Source: an uncultured Actinomycetes bacterium (GTDB taxonomy: Bacteria; Actinomycetota; Actinomycetes; Nanopelagicales; Nanopelagicaceae). Taken from it: a stretch of 64,000 bases of DNA. Position numbers and translations under genes: made by a program. The DNA lies in assembly GCA_903838295.1 (NCBI GenBank), contig CAILXX010000006.1:62001-126000 (forward strand), given 5' to 3'. Shown piece by piece: positions 54,206 through 63,561 of this stretch. Below the pieces are notes generated by a model that had not been told where the DNA came from, did no database searches, and worked only from the letters and a program-made list of their open reading frames with translations. Each line of letters opens with the position of its first letter. Within the stretch, counting starts at the first letter, position 1.

Positions 54206-54448
54206 ATGCGCATAGTTCAGGTTTACTCCCGCCAGCATTGCCATCTATGTGAAACGGCGGTCGAAACCTTAAAAGTTCTGCAACGAGAGCTGGAATTTGA
54301 GATTGTCGTGATTCACATCGATGGTGACAAGGTGTTAGAAGATTTGTACGGCGAACAGGTTCCGGTTATTCAGATCGACGGCGTGCAACATGATTTCTTC
54401 CGAGTTAACCCCGAAAGGTTTAAGAACTCGTTTAATCAGAGTCTTTAG
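54206..54448 (+). CDS. Glutaredoxin-family (DUF836) small redox protein
   Basis: This 80-residue thioredoxin-fold protein has an N-terminal CHLC (C-x2-C) after VYSRQH and the cis-Pro segment EQVPVIQIDG, both typical of glutaredoxin-like DUF836 proteins. It probably reduces disulfides in the cytosol; the partner is not known. GAGAGGA lies eight bases before the ATG. It is divergent from the peptidase-like gene, and its 3' end overlaps that of the XPB gene by 17 bases. Confidence 0.87.
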   Translation: MRIVQVYSRQHCHLCETAVETLKVLQRELEFEIVVIHIDGDKVLEDLYGEQVPVIQIDGVQHDFFRVNPERFKNSFNQSL

Positions 54449-56084
54449 ACAGTACCTCGTCTGCATCAATGATGCGATACGCGTATCCCTGCTCTGCGAG
54501 AAATCTCTGACGATTTTGAGCAAAATCTTGATCAATGGTGTCACGTGCAACTAAAGAATAAAAACGTGCGGTACGGCCATCGGCTTTAGGTCGCAGAATT
54601 CTTCCAAGTCGTTGTGCTTCTTCTTGTCTTGATCCAAAAGTTCCGGATACTTGAATTGCAATCGTTGCATCTGGAAGATCAACCGAGAAATTTGCAACTT
54701 TTGAAACAACCAAACACTTTATTTCACCTGATCTGTAAAGGTTATATAGGCGTTCGCGTTCTTTGACAGGTGTGTCACCTTTAATGAGAGGAACTCCAAG
54801 TTCTTCCGAGAGTGCATCTAACTGATCTATGTACTGCCCAATAACCAAAACTTGGTCATCTGCATGTTGTCGCGCCAATGCAACTGCAACTTTAAGTTTT
54901 GTCCGCGTTGTCGAACAGAAGCGATACCTATCTTCCTGCTCTGCGGTTGCATAGTTAAGACGTTCTTCTTCGGTCAGAGTAATTCTCACTTCAACGCAAT
55001 CAGCCGGTGCAATGTACCCCTGAGATTCGATTTCTCGCCATGGTACGTCGAACCTCTTTGGTCCGATCAAGGAAAATACTTCGCCTTCCATGCCATCTTC
55101 TCGAACCAAGGTTGCGGTTAAACCTAAACGACGCCTGGATTGAATATCTGCCGTAAAGCGGAAGATTGGCGCAGGCAATAAATGGACTTCGTCATAAATA
55201 ATGAGGCCCCAGTCGATCGCGTCAAAGAGGTCTAGATGCGTATAAACGCCTTTACGCCGCATAGTCATCACTTGATAAGTAGCAATAGTGACGGGACGAA
55301 TCTCTTTTTTTGCACCCGAATATTCGCCAATTTCATCTTCGTGCAGAGTGGTTCTACGTAACAATTCATCACGCCACTGTCTGGCTGCCACTGTGTTTGT
55401 TACCAAAATCAAGGTTGTGGCTTTGGCGTGTGCCATTGCTGCCGCGCCTACGATTGTTTTTCCTGCCCCGCAAGGGAGTACGACTACCCCGGATCCACCG
55501 TGCCAAAATCCTTCTGCAGCCATTGACTGATACTTGCGAATAGACCAACCATCTTCACGAAGCGCAATTTCGTGGTGTTCGCCATCAACGTATCCGGCAA
55601 AGTCTTCCGCCGGCCAGCCTAATTTTAAGAGCGCTTGTTTGAGAAAGCCGCGCTGTCCTGGATGAACAACGATAGTTTCATCATCGATTTGCAGACCCAA
55701 CATAGGTGCAATCTTCTTACCTCGAGTAACTTCTTTAAGAACTGCGGGATCGTGCGAGACCAGCGTCAAGCCATGAACTGGGTGGGCTTCAAGGCGAAGG
55801 CGTCCATATCTGGACATAGTTTCTGCAATATCAACCAAGAGTGCGTGAGGAACTGCAAAGCGAGAATATTTGAGCAAGACATCAATTACTTGTTCGGCGT
55901 CATGTCCGGCGGCGCGCGCGTTCCATAAACCGAGGGGAGTAAGACGATATGTATGAATATGTTCAGGTGATTTTTCGAGTTCTGCAAAGGGTGCGATCGA
56001 TTTTCGGCATTCGTCAGATAACGGATGGTCAATATCCAAAAGTAGGGTCTTGTCACTCTGAACGATTAATGGGCCATCAGTCAT
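54432..56084 (-). CDS. DNA repair helicase of the XPB/Ssl2 family
   Basis: This 550-residue superfamily 2 helicase is similar to mycobacterial XPB (Rv0861c). Present are Walker A VLPCGAGKTIV, motif II DEVH, motif III LTATLVRED and motif VI QEEAQRLGRILRP. The N-terminal region (about 1-130) matches the damage-recognition-like and Helicase_C_3-type part of bacterial XPB. It follows the M20 peptidase gene by overlap at the ATG and forms a unit with the Rv0862c-like gene, its usual neighbour in actinobacteria. Confidence 0.94.
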   Translation of the reverse strand: MTDGPLIVQSDKTLLLDIDHPLSDECRKSIAPFAELEKSPEHIHTYRLTPLGLWNARAAGHDAEQVIDVLLKYSRFAVPHALLVDIAETMSRYGRLRLEAHPVHGLTLVSHDPAVLKEVTRGKKIAPMLGLQIDDETIVVHPGQRGFLKQALLKLGWPAEDFAGYVDGEHHEIALREDGWSIRKYQSMAAEGFWHGGSGVVVLPCGAGKTIVGAAAMAHAKATTLILVTNTVAARQWRDELLRRTTLHEDEIGEYSGAKKEIRPVTIATYQVMTMRRKGVYTHLDLFDAIDWGLIIYDEVHLLPAPIFRFTADIQSRRRLGLTATLVREDGMEGEVFSLIGPKRFDVPWREIESQGYIAPADCVEVRITLTEEERLNYATAEQEDRYRFCSTTRTKLKVAVALARQHADDQVLVIGQYIDQLDALSEELGVPLIKGDTPVKERERLYNLYRSGEIKCLVVSKVANFSVDLPDATIAIQVSGTFGSRQEEAQRLGRILRPKADGRTARFYSLVARDTIDQDFAQNRQRFLAEQGYAYRIIDADEVLSKDSD

Positions 56085-57154
56085 TAAATTAATTCCTTTA
56101 AAAGTCCAGCGATGAGTGAGATTCGATCAGGTACACGACTAGCAAAGATATGTTCATGTGCGGCGTGAGCACCATTTCCAGATGCACCTAAGCCGTCTAA
56201 TACTTGGGCCCCTGCGGCAGCTGCGATATTGCCATCACTTGCTCCACCAACTGAAACGTGGCCAACAGGAGGTGCTCCCAATTTCTTTGCTACCTCTTCG
56301 ATCTTTTCGTACAACTCCATAGTGGCGTTGTGTTCTAACGGTGGGCGATTAATTCCGCCCGTGATTTCGATTCGCGCTTCTGGATGTACAGGCTTGAAGG
56401 ATTTAATGGCAACATCTATCCGTTGAAGTTCGGAAGACAAGAATGATCGAGCATCGATATCAAGGGTAGCCGTAGCTGGCACTGTGTTTGTCGTAGATCC
56501 TGACTGCATCATCGTTGGTACAACTGTAGTTCCGTACTCTAAATTTTCTAGCGCCGCCAGTGCCAGAACAATATGTGAAATTTCTGTCGTTGCATTAATG
56601 CCTTTTTCAGGTTCGAGCCCGGCATGTGCAGCTCGTCCACGTACCGTGATTCGATACATAGAAGTACCTTTGCGGCCGATCTTGACGGTGTCATCGATAG
56701 AAGATTCAAAAACTAGAGTTGCCTTGCTTGACTTTGCCAATCGTTGGATTAAATCTCGTGATGCATGCGATCCAATTTCTTCATCAGTAGTACCGATTAA
56801 TGCAATTTTTTCGTGAGCGTTTGGAATCTCTTTTAACGCATACATTGCTTGCAAGAAACCGGCTTTCATATCGAAAATCCCGGGTCCAAATATTTGATCG
56901 CCATCAACGCGCCATAACGGAAGGTAAGAATCAATCGGCCACACGGTATCTAGGTGACAAAGCAGGACGACTTCTGGATTTTGCGATCCCCACCAAAAAA
57001 CTGGACGACCAGATTCTGTAATTATCTTTGCATCATGCGGCAAGTTATTGCCAGAGATTTTGACAGCCAATTTAATAACCGAGTTACAGGCATCTAGATC
57101 TTCACTGGGTGATTGACACTCAACAAGTTCTTGGAGGTCTGATAAAAAAGTCAT
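56084..57154 (-). CDS. M20-family metallopeptidase, carboxypeptidase G2-like
   Basis: This 356-residue zinc peptidase shows the M20 metal-site pattern: LLCHLDTVWP (first His/Asp), FGPGIFDMKAGF (bridging Asp), TTDEEIGS (catalytic Glu and ligand) and a dimerisation domain with RGRAAHAG. The C-terminal His site is in NGAHAAHEH. It likely cleaves a C-terminal amino acid or deacylates a small substrate. It lies between the XPB gene and the Rv0862c-like gene, which are usually adjacent in relatives, so it appears inserted into that pair. Substrate unknown. Confidence 0.88.
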   Translation of the reverse strand: MTFLSDLQELVECQSPSEDLDACNSVIKLAVKISGNNLPHDAKIITESGRPVFWWGSQNPEVVLLCHLDTVWPIDSYLPLWRVDGDQIFGPGIFDMKAGFLQAMYALKEIPNAHEKIALIGTTDEEIGSHASRDLIQRLAKSSKATLVFESSIDDTVKIGRKGTSMYRITVRGRAAHAGLEPEKGINATTEISHIVLALAALENLEYGTTVVPTMMQSGSTTNTVPATATLDIDARSFLSSELQRIDVAIKSFKPVHPEARIEITGGINRPPLEHNATMELYEKIEEVAKKLGAPPVGHVSVGGASDGNIAAAAGAQVLDGLGASGNGAHAAHEHIFASRVPDRISLIAGLLKELI

Positions 57155-57163
57155 GGGATAAGC

Positions 57164-59323
57164 CTAGTTGGCTGGGCTTACGCCGGTGATACGGGGTATG
57201 CGGAAATGGGCGATTTCACCGGTTGCGTGATCTCTGGCGACCAGAGTTCCCAGCGAAATGGAGAGCGGATCAATTAAACGGTTCGAAACCCCGCCATTGG
57301 TGTCTGCATATCCGATCGTCAGACTGGCCCGCTCTTCTATATATTGATGAAGCAGGTCTAGAGTTTCGTTGGCGGTGGTCCGAGGAATGTCACGTGGCTT
57401 ATGAGAACTAGCTCGTTCACCAGCACGCAACGCCCTGACCGCTGATGTAATCAATGTTGGGTTTGGCGCAGTGATGTCGGTTATTACTCGTGGAGGTTTA
57501 GGTCGAGTTTTTGCACGGCGAACTGTTGGAGCAGAAATAAGAATTCCGGTCGCATTTTCTGCAGCCGGCAAGTATCCGGCTTCACGAAGTGCGATTATCA
57601 ATTCATTTGATTCCACATCACTAATCAGGACTTGCGGAGCTAATTTGCGCAATCGCAAAGGTTCTAATCTCTTATCGTGTAGTAATTCTTGGATAAGTCC
57701 TTCGTCTTCACACCGGAGATAAGAATTATTGTGTCCCACTCGTAGCTTTCCATGTCGCTTAGAAACATCTGCAATCAAGTATTCAAGTGGTTGTGGCATT
57801 GGAGTTTTAGAGATCTTCTTCAAAAAGTCTTTAATCTGATCGCCAGTTTGTCCATGGTCAAGTCCACGCCTGATCGATGCTTCACTAAATCGATACACAC
57901 TGGCACCGCCGCGACTTTCTATATCTGCAATCGTGCCGATGGCATTTGCAAGTTCCAAAGTTAAAGGACCTGGTGCGATGGCACTATTATCAGCCTGGAT
58001 CAGAATATGATCAACTGGTTTTGGCAGTGCTGCTTCAATCCCTAAATCATCTCCTTTTAACAGCGCAGCTCCGAATGCAGAGATGGCTCCTTGTCCAGTA
58101 ATACCTAGCCATTCAGCCTCACGCAAAATCCACTCTACATATTCATCGTTGGCTCGCGTTGGCGCCAACCACTTAACCACCGATTTGATGGAATCGAGAG
58201 CTGGATCTTTTTCAGGATTTTCTACAAGCAGCGCTACGATCAATTTTTTGAGTGCCGACGTTCCACCTCGATCTAATTCTGGCCCCAGGGCTGCAACACT
58301 CTTGCTTTCGGCTTTACCTACTAGGCCACTCATGCGAGATGTCTCTAACCACAGCACTGCCAGTGAGTGCCACTGCTCTTCTATCGTGCGGGTTAAAAAT
58401 ACATCGAAAGTACTTGTCGGAAGTATTTGATCATTGGTGTCGATGACTATCAACCCGGCGATATAAAGAAGTTCGGCGACAAAAGCTGCACAGTTTTCTG
58501 CAATGCCTAAATGCTCTGCTGTTCTCTTAAGATCTCTGACACCTAATCCACCAGTCTTAAGTGCAGCAGGAGGTTCATCTGACCAATTGTGCCCTAGCTC
58601 TTCTGCCCACCGGACAAAGGTAGAAATATTTGCAATAGCGGCCAAGTCAGCCGCTTTCTGCTTGCGTGCGACGCCGGTGAATAGTGGTTGCGCAGATTGC
58701 ATATCCTTAAAGATTTTTCCACCACGAAAATGCATCGCAACTTCGCGAGGCAAAAGTACGGTTTGCGAATCAAAGGCGATAAGAAAATTCTTCTCTATTA
58801 GCCACCTTACATTTGGTGCAGCTTTTTTTACATCAGCAACTTGGCCCTTTGGTGGCCCCCAAACCATACGCTGCAATACCTCGGTTGCACCTTTTGGAGC
58901 AGCTTCTAACTCTGCGAAATCAATTTTCTTATTTGATTGCGGCCCAAGACCAGCAGGGTGTTCGCCAACCATTGTTCGAATATTTGTTGGAACTCGATAG
59001 CGCTCATTTTCGAGATAAAGCAGACCGATTTCCCAGAGCGCTTGGACGGCGCCTTTAGCCTCTTTGGATGTCATGCTCATGATTTCTACAAGTGAAACCG
59101 GTTCTTGAAGTGCGCAGATGGTGGTGAGAATATCGAACTGCCATTTATTAAGTGATTCACGGGCTCTCATCAAACTTGGCATCGAATTAGCGCGAGCAGC
59201 AAGTGCAGTGATATCAGTCGGAACTGGAGAGATCAGATCTGGACGCAAAGTAAAAAGCATGGCAATCTGATCGTCGGTTCGACCGCGTAGCTCGTCGGCG
59301 AAGGAAATAGTTGGATTAGACAT
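57164..59323 (-). CDS. Helicase-associated (Helicase_C_3) domain protein, Rv0862c-like
   Basis: This 719-residue protein matches the actinobacterial XPB partner family. N-terminal helical regions include LREQ-type winged-helix stretches (LNKWQFDILTTICALQEPVSLVEIMS). The middle part contains the Helicase_C_3-like ILIQADNSAIAPGPLTLELA. The C-terminus ends in a WYL-like/regulatory stretch (ASLTIGYADTNGGVSNRLIDPLSI). It lacks Walker motifs, so it is not itself a helicase. A role together with XPB in repair or transcription is assumed from neighbourhood. TAATGT nine bases before the start codon may be its -10. Confidence 0.85.
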   Translation of the reverse strand: MSNPTISFADELRGRTDDQIAMLFTLRPDLISPVPTDITALAARANSMPSLMRARESLNKWQFDILTTICALQEPVSLVEIMSMTSKEAKGAVQALWEIGLLYLENERYRVPTNIRTMVGEHPAGLGPQSNKKIDFAELEAAPKGATEVLQRMVWGPPKGQVADVKKAAPNVRWLIEKNFLIAFDSQTVLLPREVAMHFRGGKIFKDMQSAQPLFTGVARKQKAADLAAIANISTFVRWAEELGHNWSDEPPAALKTGGLGVRDLKRTAEHLGIAENCAAFVAELLYIAGLIVIDTNDQILPTSTFDVFLTRTIEEQWHSLAVLWLETSRMSGLVGKAESKSVAALGPELDRGGTSALKKLIVALLVENPEKDPALDSIKSVVKWLAPTRANDEYVEWILREAEWLGITGQGAISAFGAALLKGDDLGIEAALPKPVDHILIQADNSAIAPGPLTLELANAIGTIADIESRGGASVYRFSEASIRRGLDHGQTGDQIKDFLKKISKTPMPQPLEYLIADVSKRHGKLRVGHNNSYLRCEDEGLIQELLHDKRLEPLRLRKLAPQVLISDVESNELIIALREAGYLPAAENATGILISAPTVRRAKTRPKPPRVITDITAPNPTLITSAVRALRAGERASSHKPRDIPRTTANETLDLLHQYIEERASLTIGYADTNGGVSNRLIDPLSISLGTLVARDHATGEIAHFRIPRITGVSPAN

Positions 59324-59346
59324 AACTGCCCTACATTACTGGGGTT

Positions 59347-60123
59347 TTACTTCGTGCCGCGCCGCCAAGTTCGAGGTGAAGCGAGCGTGGCAGCTTTCAT
59401 AAATACCCCCAGGATCGGCGCCACAGCCTTTTTGAGGGCACGAGCGCGCCGGAAATCGTGGATTGGCCAATGTTCGCGGAGTGCATGAAGCTGCAATAGA
59501 GCATCTGGATTAATGACTCGAGGATTGCCGACTGCTTCAAGGAGTGGAAGGTCATGGTGACTGTCAGAATATGCGTAGGAATTTTCTAGATCGATTCCGC
59601 GTTCGGCGGCTAGCTGTCGGACCGCAATCGCCTTGTAAGGTCCGTGCAACAACTGACCAATTATTTTTCCGGTGTATTTACCACCTTTAACCTCTGCCAC
59701 AGTGCCCAGTCCACCTGTAAATCCCAATCGTTTCGCAATTAACTCAGCCAAATCTTTTGGAGTGGCGGTCACCAACCAGACTTCTTCGTTCTGACTCAGA
59801 TGTTCATTCGCAATTTCGATGGTTCCTTGCCATAGCGCAGGAGAGACGTATTCATCATAAATCTCAATGCCCATTTTTTCGATTTCGCTAGCTTCATGGC
59901 CTCGGATAAATTCGCAGGCAGCACTTTGAATCTTTGCGATTTCGTCCTTGTTTTCGACTCCAGAAAGGCGGTAGCGCAGATTGGCCACAACGAAGTTAGA
60001 GATATCTTTCTTTGTGAAGAACCCACGCTGATACATACCTTTGCTCAAAAAAAAGAGCGAGGAACCCCTCATCAACGTATTGTCGACATCAAAGAAGGCC
60101 ACTCGCCTCTGATTGAGCGTCAT
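59347..60123 (-). CDS. HAD-IB family hydrolase (phosphatase-like)
   Basis: This 258-residue HAD-superfamily protein has motif I AFFDVDNTLMRGSS, motif II VTATPKD and motif III/IV around AYSDSHHDLPLLEAVG. It belongs to the SerB-like IB subclass, which is common in actinobacteria and acts on small phosphate esters, including lysophosphatidate-type lipids in some members. The C-terminal basic segment (RRARALKKAVAPILG) may touch the membrane. The gene begins with a TAGGCT hexamer six bases before the ATG and is divergent from the mutase-like gene. Confidence 0.87.
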   Translation of the reverse strand: MTLNQRRVAFFDVDNTLMRGSSLFFLSKGMYQRGFFTKKDISNFVVANLRYRLSGVENKDEIAKIQSAACEFIRGHEASEIEKMGIEIYDEYVSPALWQGTIEIANEHLSQNEEVWLVTATPKDLAELIAKRLGFTGGLGTVAEVKGGKYTGKIIGQLLHGPYKAIAVRQLAAERGIDLENSYAYSDSHHDLPLLEAVGNPRVINPDALLQLHALREHWPIHDFRRARALKKAVAPILGVFMKAATLASPRTWRRGTK

Positions 60124-60129
60124 ATCACT

Positions 60130-60135
60130 AGCCTA
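60130..60135 (-). promoter_or_regulatory. Putative -10 (TAGGCT) of the HAD gene, leaderless
   Basis: On the minus strand TAGGCT is followed by AGTGAT and the ATG at 60123, the six-base spacing seen for other leaderless genes here. Confidence 0.55.
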
Positions 60136-60171
60136 TCCATCCTCGCTGAGAAGGCGCCTCTTAGGCTCGTT

Positions 60172-60177
60172 TATGAT
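60172..60177 (+). promoter_or_regulatory. Putative -10 (TATGAT) of the mutase-like gene and cytochrome c assembly operon
   Basis: TATGAT is followed by six bases (TGCGCA) and the ATG at 60184, without a Shine-Dalgarno site. It supports 60184 as the start, although the frame is open further upstream into the HAD gene. The operon downstream probably begins here. Confidence 0.55.
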
Positions 60178-60183
60178 TGCGCA

Positions 60184-60807
60184 ATGGCTACCACGGTTCA
60201 CCTGTTGCGTCACGGAGAGGTGCACAACCCTGAAAAAATTCTCTACGGTCGACAGCCGGGCTGGCGCTTGTCAGACCGTGGTCAAGAGATGGCGCGAGTC
60301 GTTGCAGATTGGTCAAAACAATTTGATGTTGGAGCAGTTATTGCATCACCACTACAGCGTGCGCAGGAAACGGCTGCGCCACTTGCACAAACGCATGGTT
60401 TAGAAATCCTTACCGATGCAGATTTAATCGAAGCCGCAAATATATTTGAAGGCCAGAAATTTGAGCTGGGTTCTGGGGTGCTTCGCCACCCAAAGTCGTG
60501 GCGTTACCTCACCAAACCATGGGTGCCATCTTGGGGGGAACCATACGACGTCTTAATCGAACGGATGTTACGCGCGGTCTTTTCCGCACGAGATATTGCT
60601 AATGGAAAAGATGTCTTTTGTGTATCTCACCAACTTCCAATTTGGATATTGCGCTCGGCGGTAGAAGGTAAACGTCTGATGCATGATCCACGTCGCCGGG
60701 AATGTACTTTGGCATCAGTAACAAGTTTTCACATAGATAGTTCGGGAGCGATCGAAGGTGTTAGTTATTTAGAACCAGCAAAGCATCTGCTGCCGGTAAA
60801 GAAGTGA
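60184..60807 (+). CDS. Histidine phosphatase family protein (phosphoglycerate-mutase-like)
   Basis: This 207-residue protein has the catalytic LLRHGEV motif at residues 7-13, the SPLQRAQETA segment and a second His in VSHQLPIW. The family covers phosphatases of varied substrates; the specific one is unknown. The same gene stands before the resA-type gene in mycobacteria (Rv0525). The GTGA overlap with the next gene shows they are one transcript. Confidence 0.9.
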   Translation: MATTVHLLRHGEVHNPEKILYGRQPGWRLSDRGQEMARVVADWSKQFDVGAVIASPLQRAQETAAPLAQTHGLEILTDADLIEAANIFEGQKFELGSGVLRHPKSWRYLTKPWVPSWGEPYDVLIERMLRAVFSARDIANGKDVFCVSHQLPIWILRSAVEGKRLMHDPRRRECTLASVTSFHIDSSGAIEGVSYLEPAKHLLPVKK

Positions 60808-61364
60808 AGAAACTTCTCCCTGTGCTCTTAGCAAGCACGGTCTTGCTAACCGCATGCAGTACTGGCGGTATTTCGACCAGCAACCAGAATGCATTTGTAT
60901 CTGGTAATGGAGTCGCTGTTTACGTTAAATCTGCTGATAGAAAACCCGCACCAGTTCTGAGTGGAGCCACTTTAATAAATGGCACTATTACTTTGCCGCA
61001 TGCAAAAATTACGGTTGTAAATGTCTGGGCTTCATGGTGCTCCCCATGTCGCGCAGAAGCCCCACTCCTTTCAGATTTTGCTAAGAAGTACGCTTCGCAA
61101 GATGTTCAATTTGTAGGGATTGTGACTCGAGATAATCTTTCGTCGGCACTAGCATTTGTACGGAGATTTAAGCTCGATTACCCCTCATTTACCGATGACT
61201 CTGTTCTTGCTTCATTTCGGAATTCGTTGGTTCCAAATGCGATTCCTACGACCTTGATCATTGACGCTCATGGATATGTAGCAGCCCGCGTGAGTGGTGA
61301 AGTGACTGTTGCGCTCTTGAGCGAATTAATTGCCCGAGTCCGTAAGGACCCAGCTCATGCATAA
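60804..61364 (+). CDS. resA: TlpA/ResA-like thiol-disulfide oxidoreductase lipoprotein
   Basis: This 186-residue exported thioredoxin-like protein starts with a lipoprotein signal ([12 protein letters not shown], lipid attachment at the Cys of LTAC). It carries the redox motif WCSPC in [14 protein letters not shown]. It keeps apocytochrome c cysteines reduced for heme attachment. The GTG start overlaps the previous stop. The gene is followed by ccdA, resB and ccsB, the complete system II order. Confidence 0.92.
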   Translation: MKKLLPVLLASTVLLTACSTGGISTSNQNAFVSGNGVAVYVKSADRKPAPVLSGATLINGTITLPHAKITVVNVWASWCSPCRAEAPLLSDFAKKYASQDVQFVGIVTRDNLSSALAFVRRFKLDYPSFTDDSVLASFRNSLVPNAIPTTLIIDAHGYVAARVSGEVTVALLSELIARVRKDPAHA

Positions 61365-62088
61365 TTTCTTTGTTAATCAGATATTTTCTGGCAATTTGAT
61401 CTTGGCGATGATCGTCGCGGTTATTGCTGGTCTAATCTCTTTCTTCTCGCCATGTGTACTTCCATTGGTTCCAGGGTATTTGGCGTATTCGGCGGGCATG
61501 ACAGATGTTAAAAACAAGGGCAGAACCGCTCTAGGGGCGCTCCTTTTCGTTCTGGGATTTTCTCTACTCTTTATAAGTTACGGCGCACTCTTTGGATCTC
61601 TTGGTGCAAAGATCGTAACTGGGTCGCGTTGGATTTCGATTGTTCTTGGACTGCTGACCATCTTCATGGGAATTGTCTTTCTTTTTAATCAGAAGTTTTA
61701 TCGCTCCTTTAAGCCACAATGGAAATCCACAGCCGGACTTATGGGAGCACCACTCCTAGGATTCTTATTTGGAATTGGTTGGACGCCTTGCATTGGTCCA
61801 ACGCTGGGAGCTGTACAAGCTCTTTCGTTCCAAAGTTCGAGCGCTCTGCGTGGCGCAATTCTTTCGGTCGCGTATTGCTTTGGTATCGGCGCACCATTTA
61901 TCTTGGTTGGTGTTTTCTTTGACCAATCTGCAAAGTTACGACGTTTCATATCTAAGCGTGGCAATGTCCTAACAATTCTTGGGGGAATCTTTTTGATTCT
62001 TATTGGGCTCTTGCAAGTCACTGGACTTTGGATTCATTTAGTAAATACGCTTCGCGATTCAATTTCGGGATTTGTGCCGGTGCTATAA
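61357..62088 (+). CDS. ccdA: Cytochrome c biogenesis protein CcdA
   Basis: CcdA carries electrons across the membrane to the ResA-like protein. The 243 residues form about six membrane helices. The conserved Pro/Cys pairs are in [16 protein letters not shown] and [11 protein letters not shown], with one redox Cys each. The ATG at 61357 overlaps the resA end by 8 bases; an upstream TTG at 61330 gives nine extra residues and is less likely. It directly precedes resB. Confidence 0.95.
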   Translation: MHNFFVNQIFSGNLILAMIVAVIAGLISFFSPCVLPLVPGYLAYSAGMTDVKNKGRTALGALLFVLGFSLLFISYGALFGSLGAKIVTGSRWISIVLGLLTIFMGIVFLFNQKFYRSFKPQWKSTAGLMGAPLLGFLFGIGWTPCIGPTLGAVQALSFQSSSALRGAILSVAYCFGIGAPFILVGVFFDQSAKLRRFISKRGNVLTILGGIFLILIGLLQVTGLWIHLVNTLRDSISGFVPVL

Positions 62089-63561
62089 ATGACTCAGACA
62101 TCGCATTCCGCGCCAGAACTAGGTTTTATGGGCCTGCTCCGTTGGGCTTGGCGCCAACTTACGAGTATGAAAATTGCGTTGATCTTGCTGATGATGCTTG
62201 GTGTTGCCGCAATTCCCGGCTCGCTCTTCCCTCAAAGAAGTCAGAATCCTCAGAAGGTAGATCAGTACTTCACTAGTTATCCCACGCTCTCTAAATGGAT
62301 GGATCACCTCCATTTCTTTAGCGTTTATTCATCACCCTGGTTTAGCGCTATTTATTTACTCCTTTTTATTTCGCTCATAGGCTGTGTTTTACCACGTACT
62401 TTTCATCATCTCAAAGCCATAGGCCAGAAACCTCCGTTAACACCTCGCAATTTGGATCGAATGGAAGGCCACAGAGTTGTTAGTGCATCAAGCGTGGATG
62501 CAATTGCCAAGTCAGAAATATGGCTGAAGAAGAATCGGTTTAGAGTCCGCAGTGACGGCGACGCTATTTCTGCCGAGAAAGGTTATAGCCGCGAAACTGG
62601 CAATTTGATGTTCCACTTATCACTCATTTTAATTCTTGTTGGCGTGGGTATGGGCGGATTGTTTGGAATGAAGGGCGAAGCGATATTGAACGTGGGTGAG
62701 CGATTTATTAATACTCCAACGTCATACGACAATATTTCTTATGGAAAATTCCAGAGCCAGGGATCATTGGTTCCCTTCTCGCTTTCAGTAACTGATTTCA
62801 AAGCGACTTATGATCCAATTACTCAGCAGCCGAGTAACTATGTTTTAACCACCATGGTTTCTAATCCAATTGGAACCCCTGCAAAACCAGTAACCATCCA
62901 AGTCAATCATCCACTCACATTTGGTAGTACAAAGATTTACCTTCAGGCCAATGGATATTCACCGGTGGTTACAGTCCGAGATGCTTCTGGTTCCATAACT
63001 TTCCGAGGTCCCACAACATTCTTGCCGCAAGATGCAGATTTGAGTTCATTGGGTGCAATCAAGGTCCCTGATATGAAACCTCAGATTGGATTCATAGCTT
63101 CATTTCTCCCTACGGCGTCGAGCAGTCCAACGCGTGGAATATTTTCCTCTTACCCAGAAGTGCTTGATCCTCGGTTGGTCTTATCGGCTTGGTCTGGAAA
63201 CTTAGGGCTAGATTCCGGAAACCCGCAATCGGTGTATTCGTTGAACACTTCACAAATGAAAAAGATCGGGTTAAAAGCCCTGACCCTGGGCAGTACATAC
63301 AATTTTGGTGCCGGCTCGATCACTTTTGATGGATGGAAGCCTTGGGTCAACCTGCAGATTGTTGATGACCCTGGGAAGATATACGCATTCCTAGGAGCAA
63401 TTTGCGCGATCTTGGGGTTGCTGATGTCACTATTCACACGCCAACGTCGGATTTGGGTCAGGGTAGGTGATCGTGTTGAAATTGCCGGGTTGGCAAAGAA
63501 CGGGATTCCTGGTCTGGAAGAAGAGCTGACTTTACTACAGAAGAAATTAGAGGAGCAGTAG
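62089..63561 (+). CDS. resB: Cytochrome c biogenesis protein ResB
   Basis: ResB, with CcsB, exports heme and joins it to apocytochrome c. The 490-residue protein has N-terminal helices (TSMKIALILLMMLGVAAIPGSLFPQ, at about 24-48), a further pair near residues 85 and 185, a large extracytoplasmic domain (about 200-435) and a last helix (about 440-460). It starts right after ccdA. The stop overlaps the ccsB GTG as TAGTG. Confidence 0.94.
   Translation: MTQTSHSAPELGFMGLLRWAWRQLTSMKIALILLMMLGVAAIPGSLFPQRSQNPQKVDQYFTSYPTLSKWMDHLHFFSVYSSPWFSAIYLLLFISLIGCVLPRTFHHLKAIGQKPPLTPRNLDRMEGHRVVSASSVDAIAKSEIWLKKNRFRVRSDGDAISAEKGYSRETGNLMFHLSLILILVGVGMGGLFGMKGEAILNVGERFINTPTSYDNISYGKFQSQGSLVPFSLSVTDFKATYDPITQQPSNYVLTTMVSNPIGTPAKPVTIQVNHPLTFGSTKIYLQANGYSPVVTVRDASGSITFRGPTTFLPQDADLSSLGAIKVPDMKPQIGFIASFLPTASSSPTRGIFSSYPEVLDPRLVLSAWSGNLGLDSGNPQSVYSLNTSQMKKIGLKALTLGSTYNFGAGSITFDGWKPWVNLQIVDDPGKIYAFLGAICAILGLLMSLFTRQRRIWVRVGDRVEIAGLAKNGIPGLEEELTLLQKKLEEQ

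Noticed and set aside
59896-60183. Longer N-terminus for the histidine phosphatase
   Set aside because: The extension lies antisense to the HAD gene, and the catalytic RHG motif is normally within the first ~15 residues, as with the ATG at 60184.
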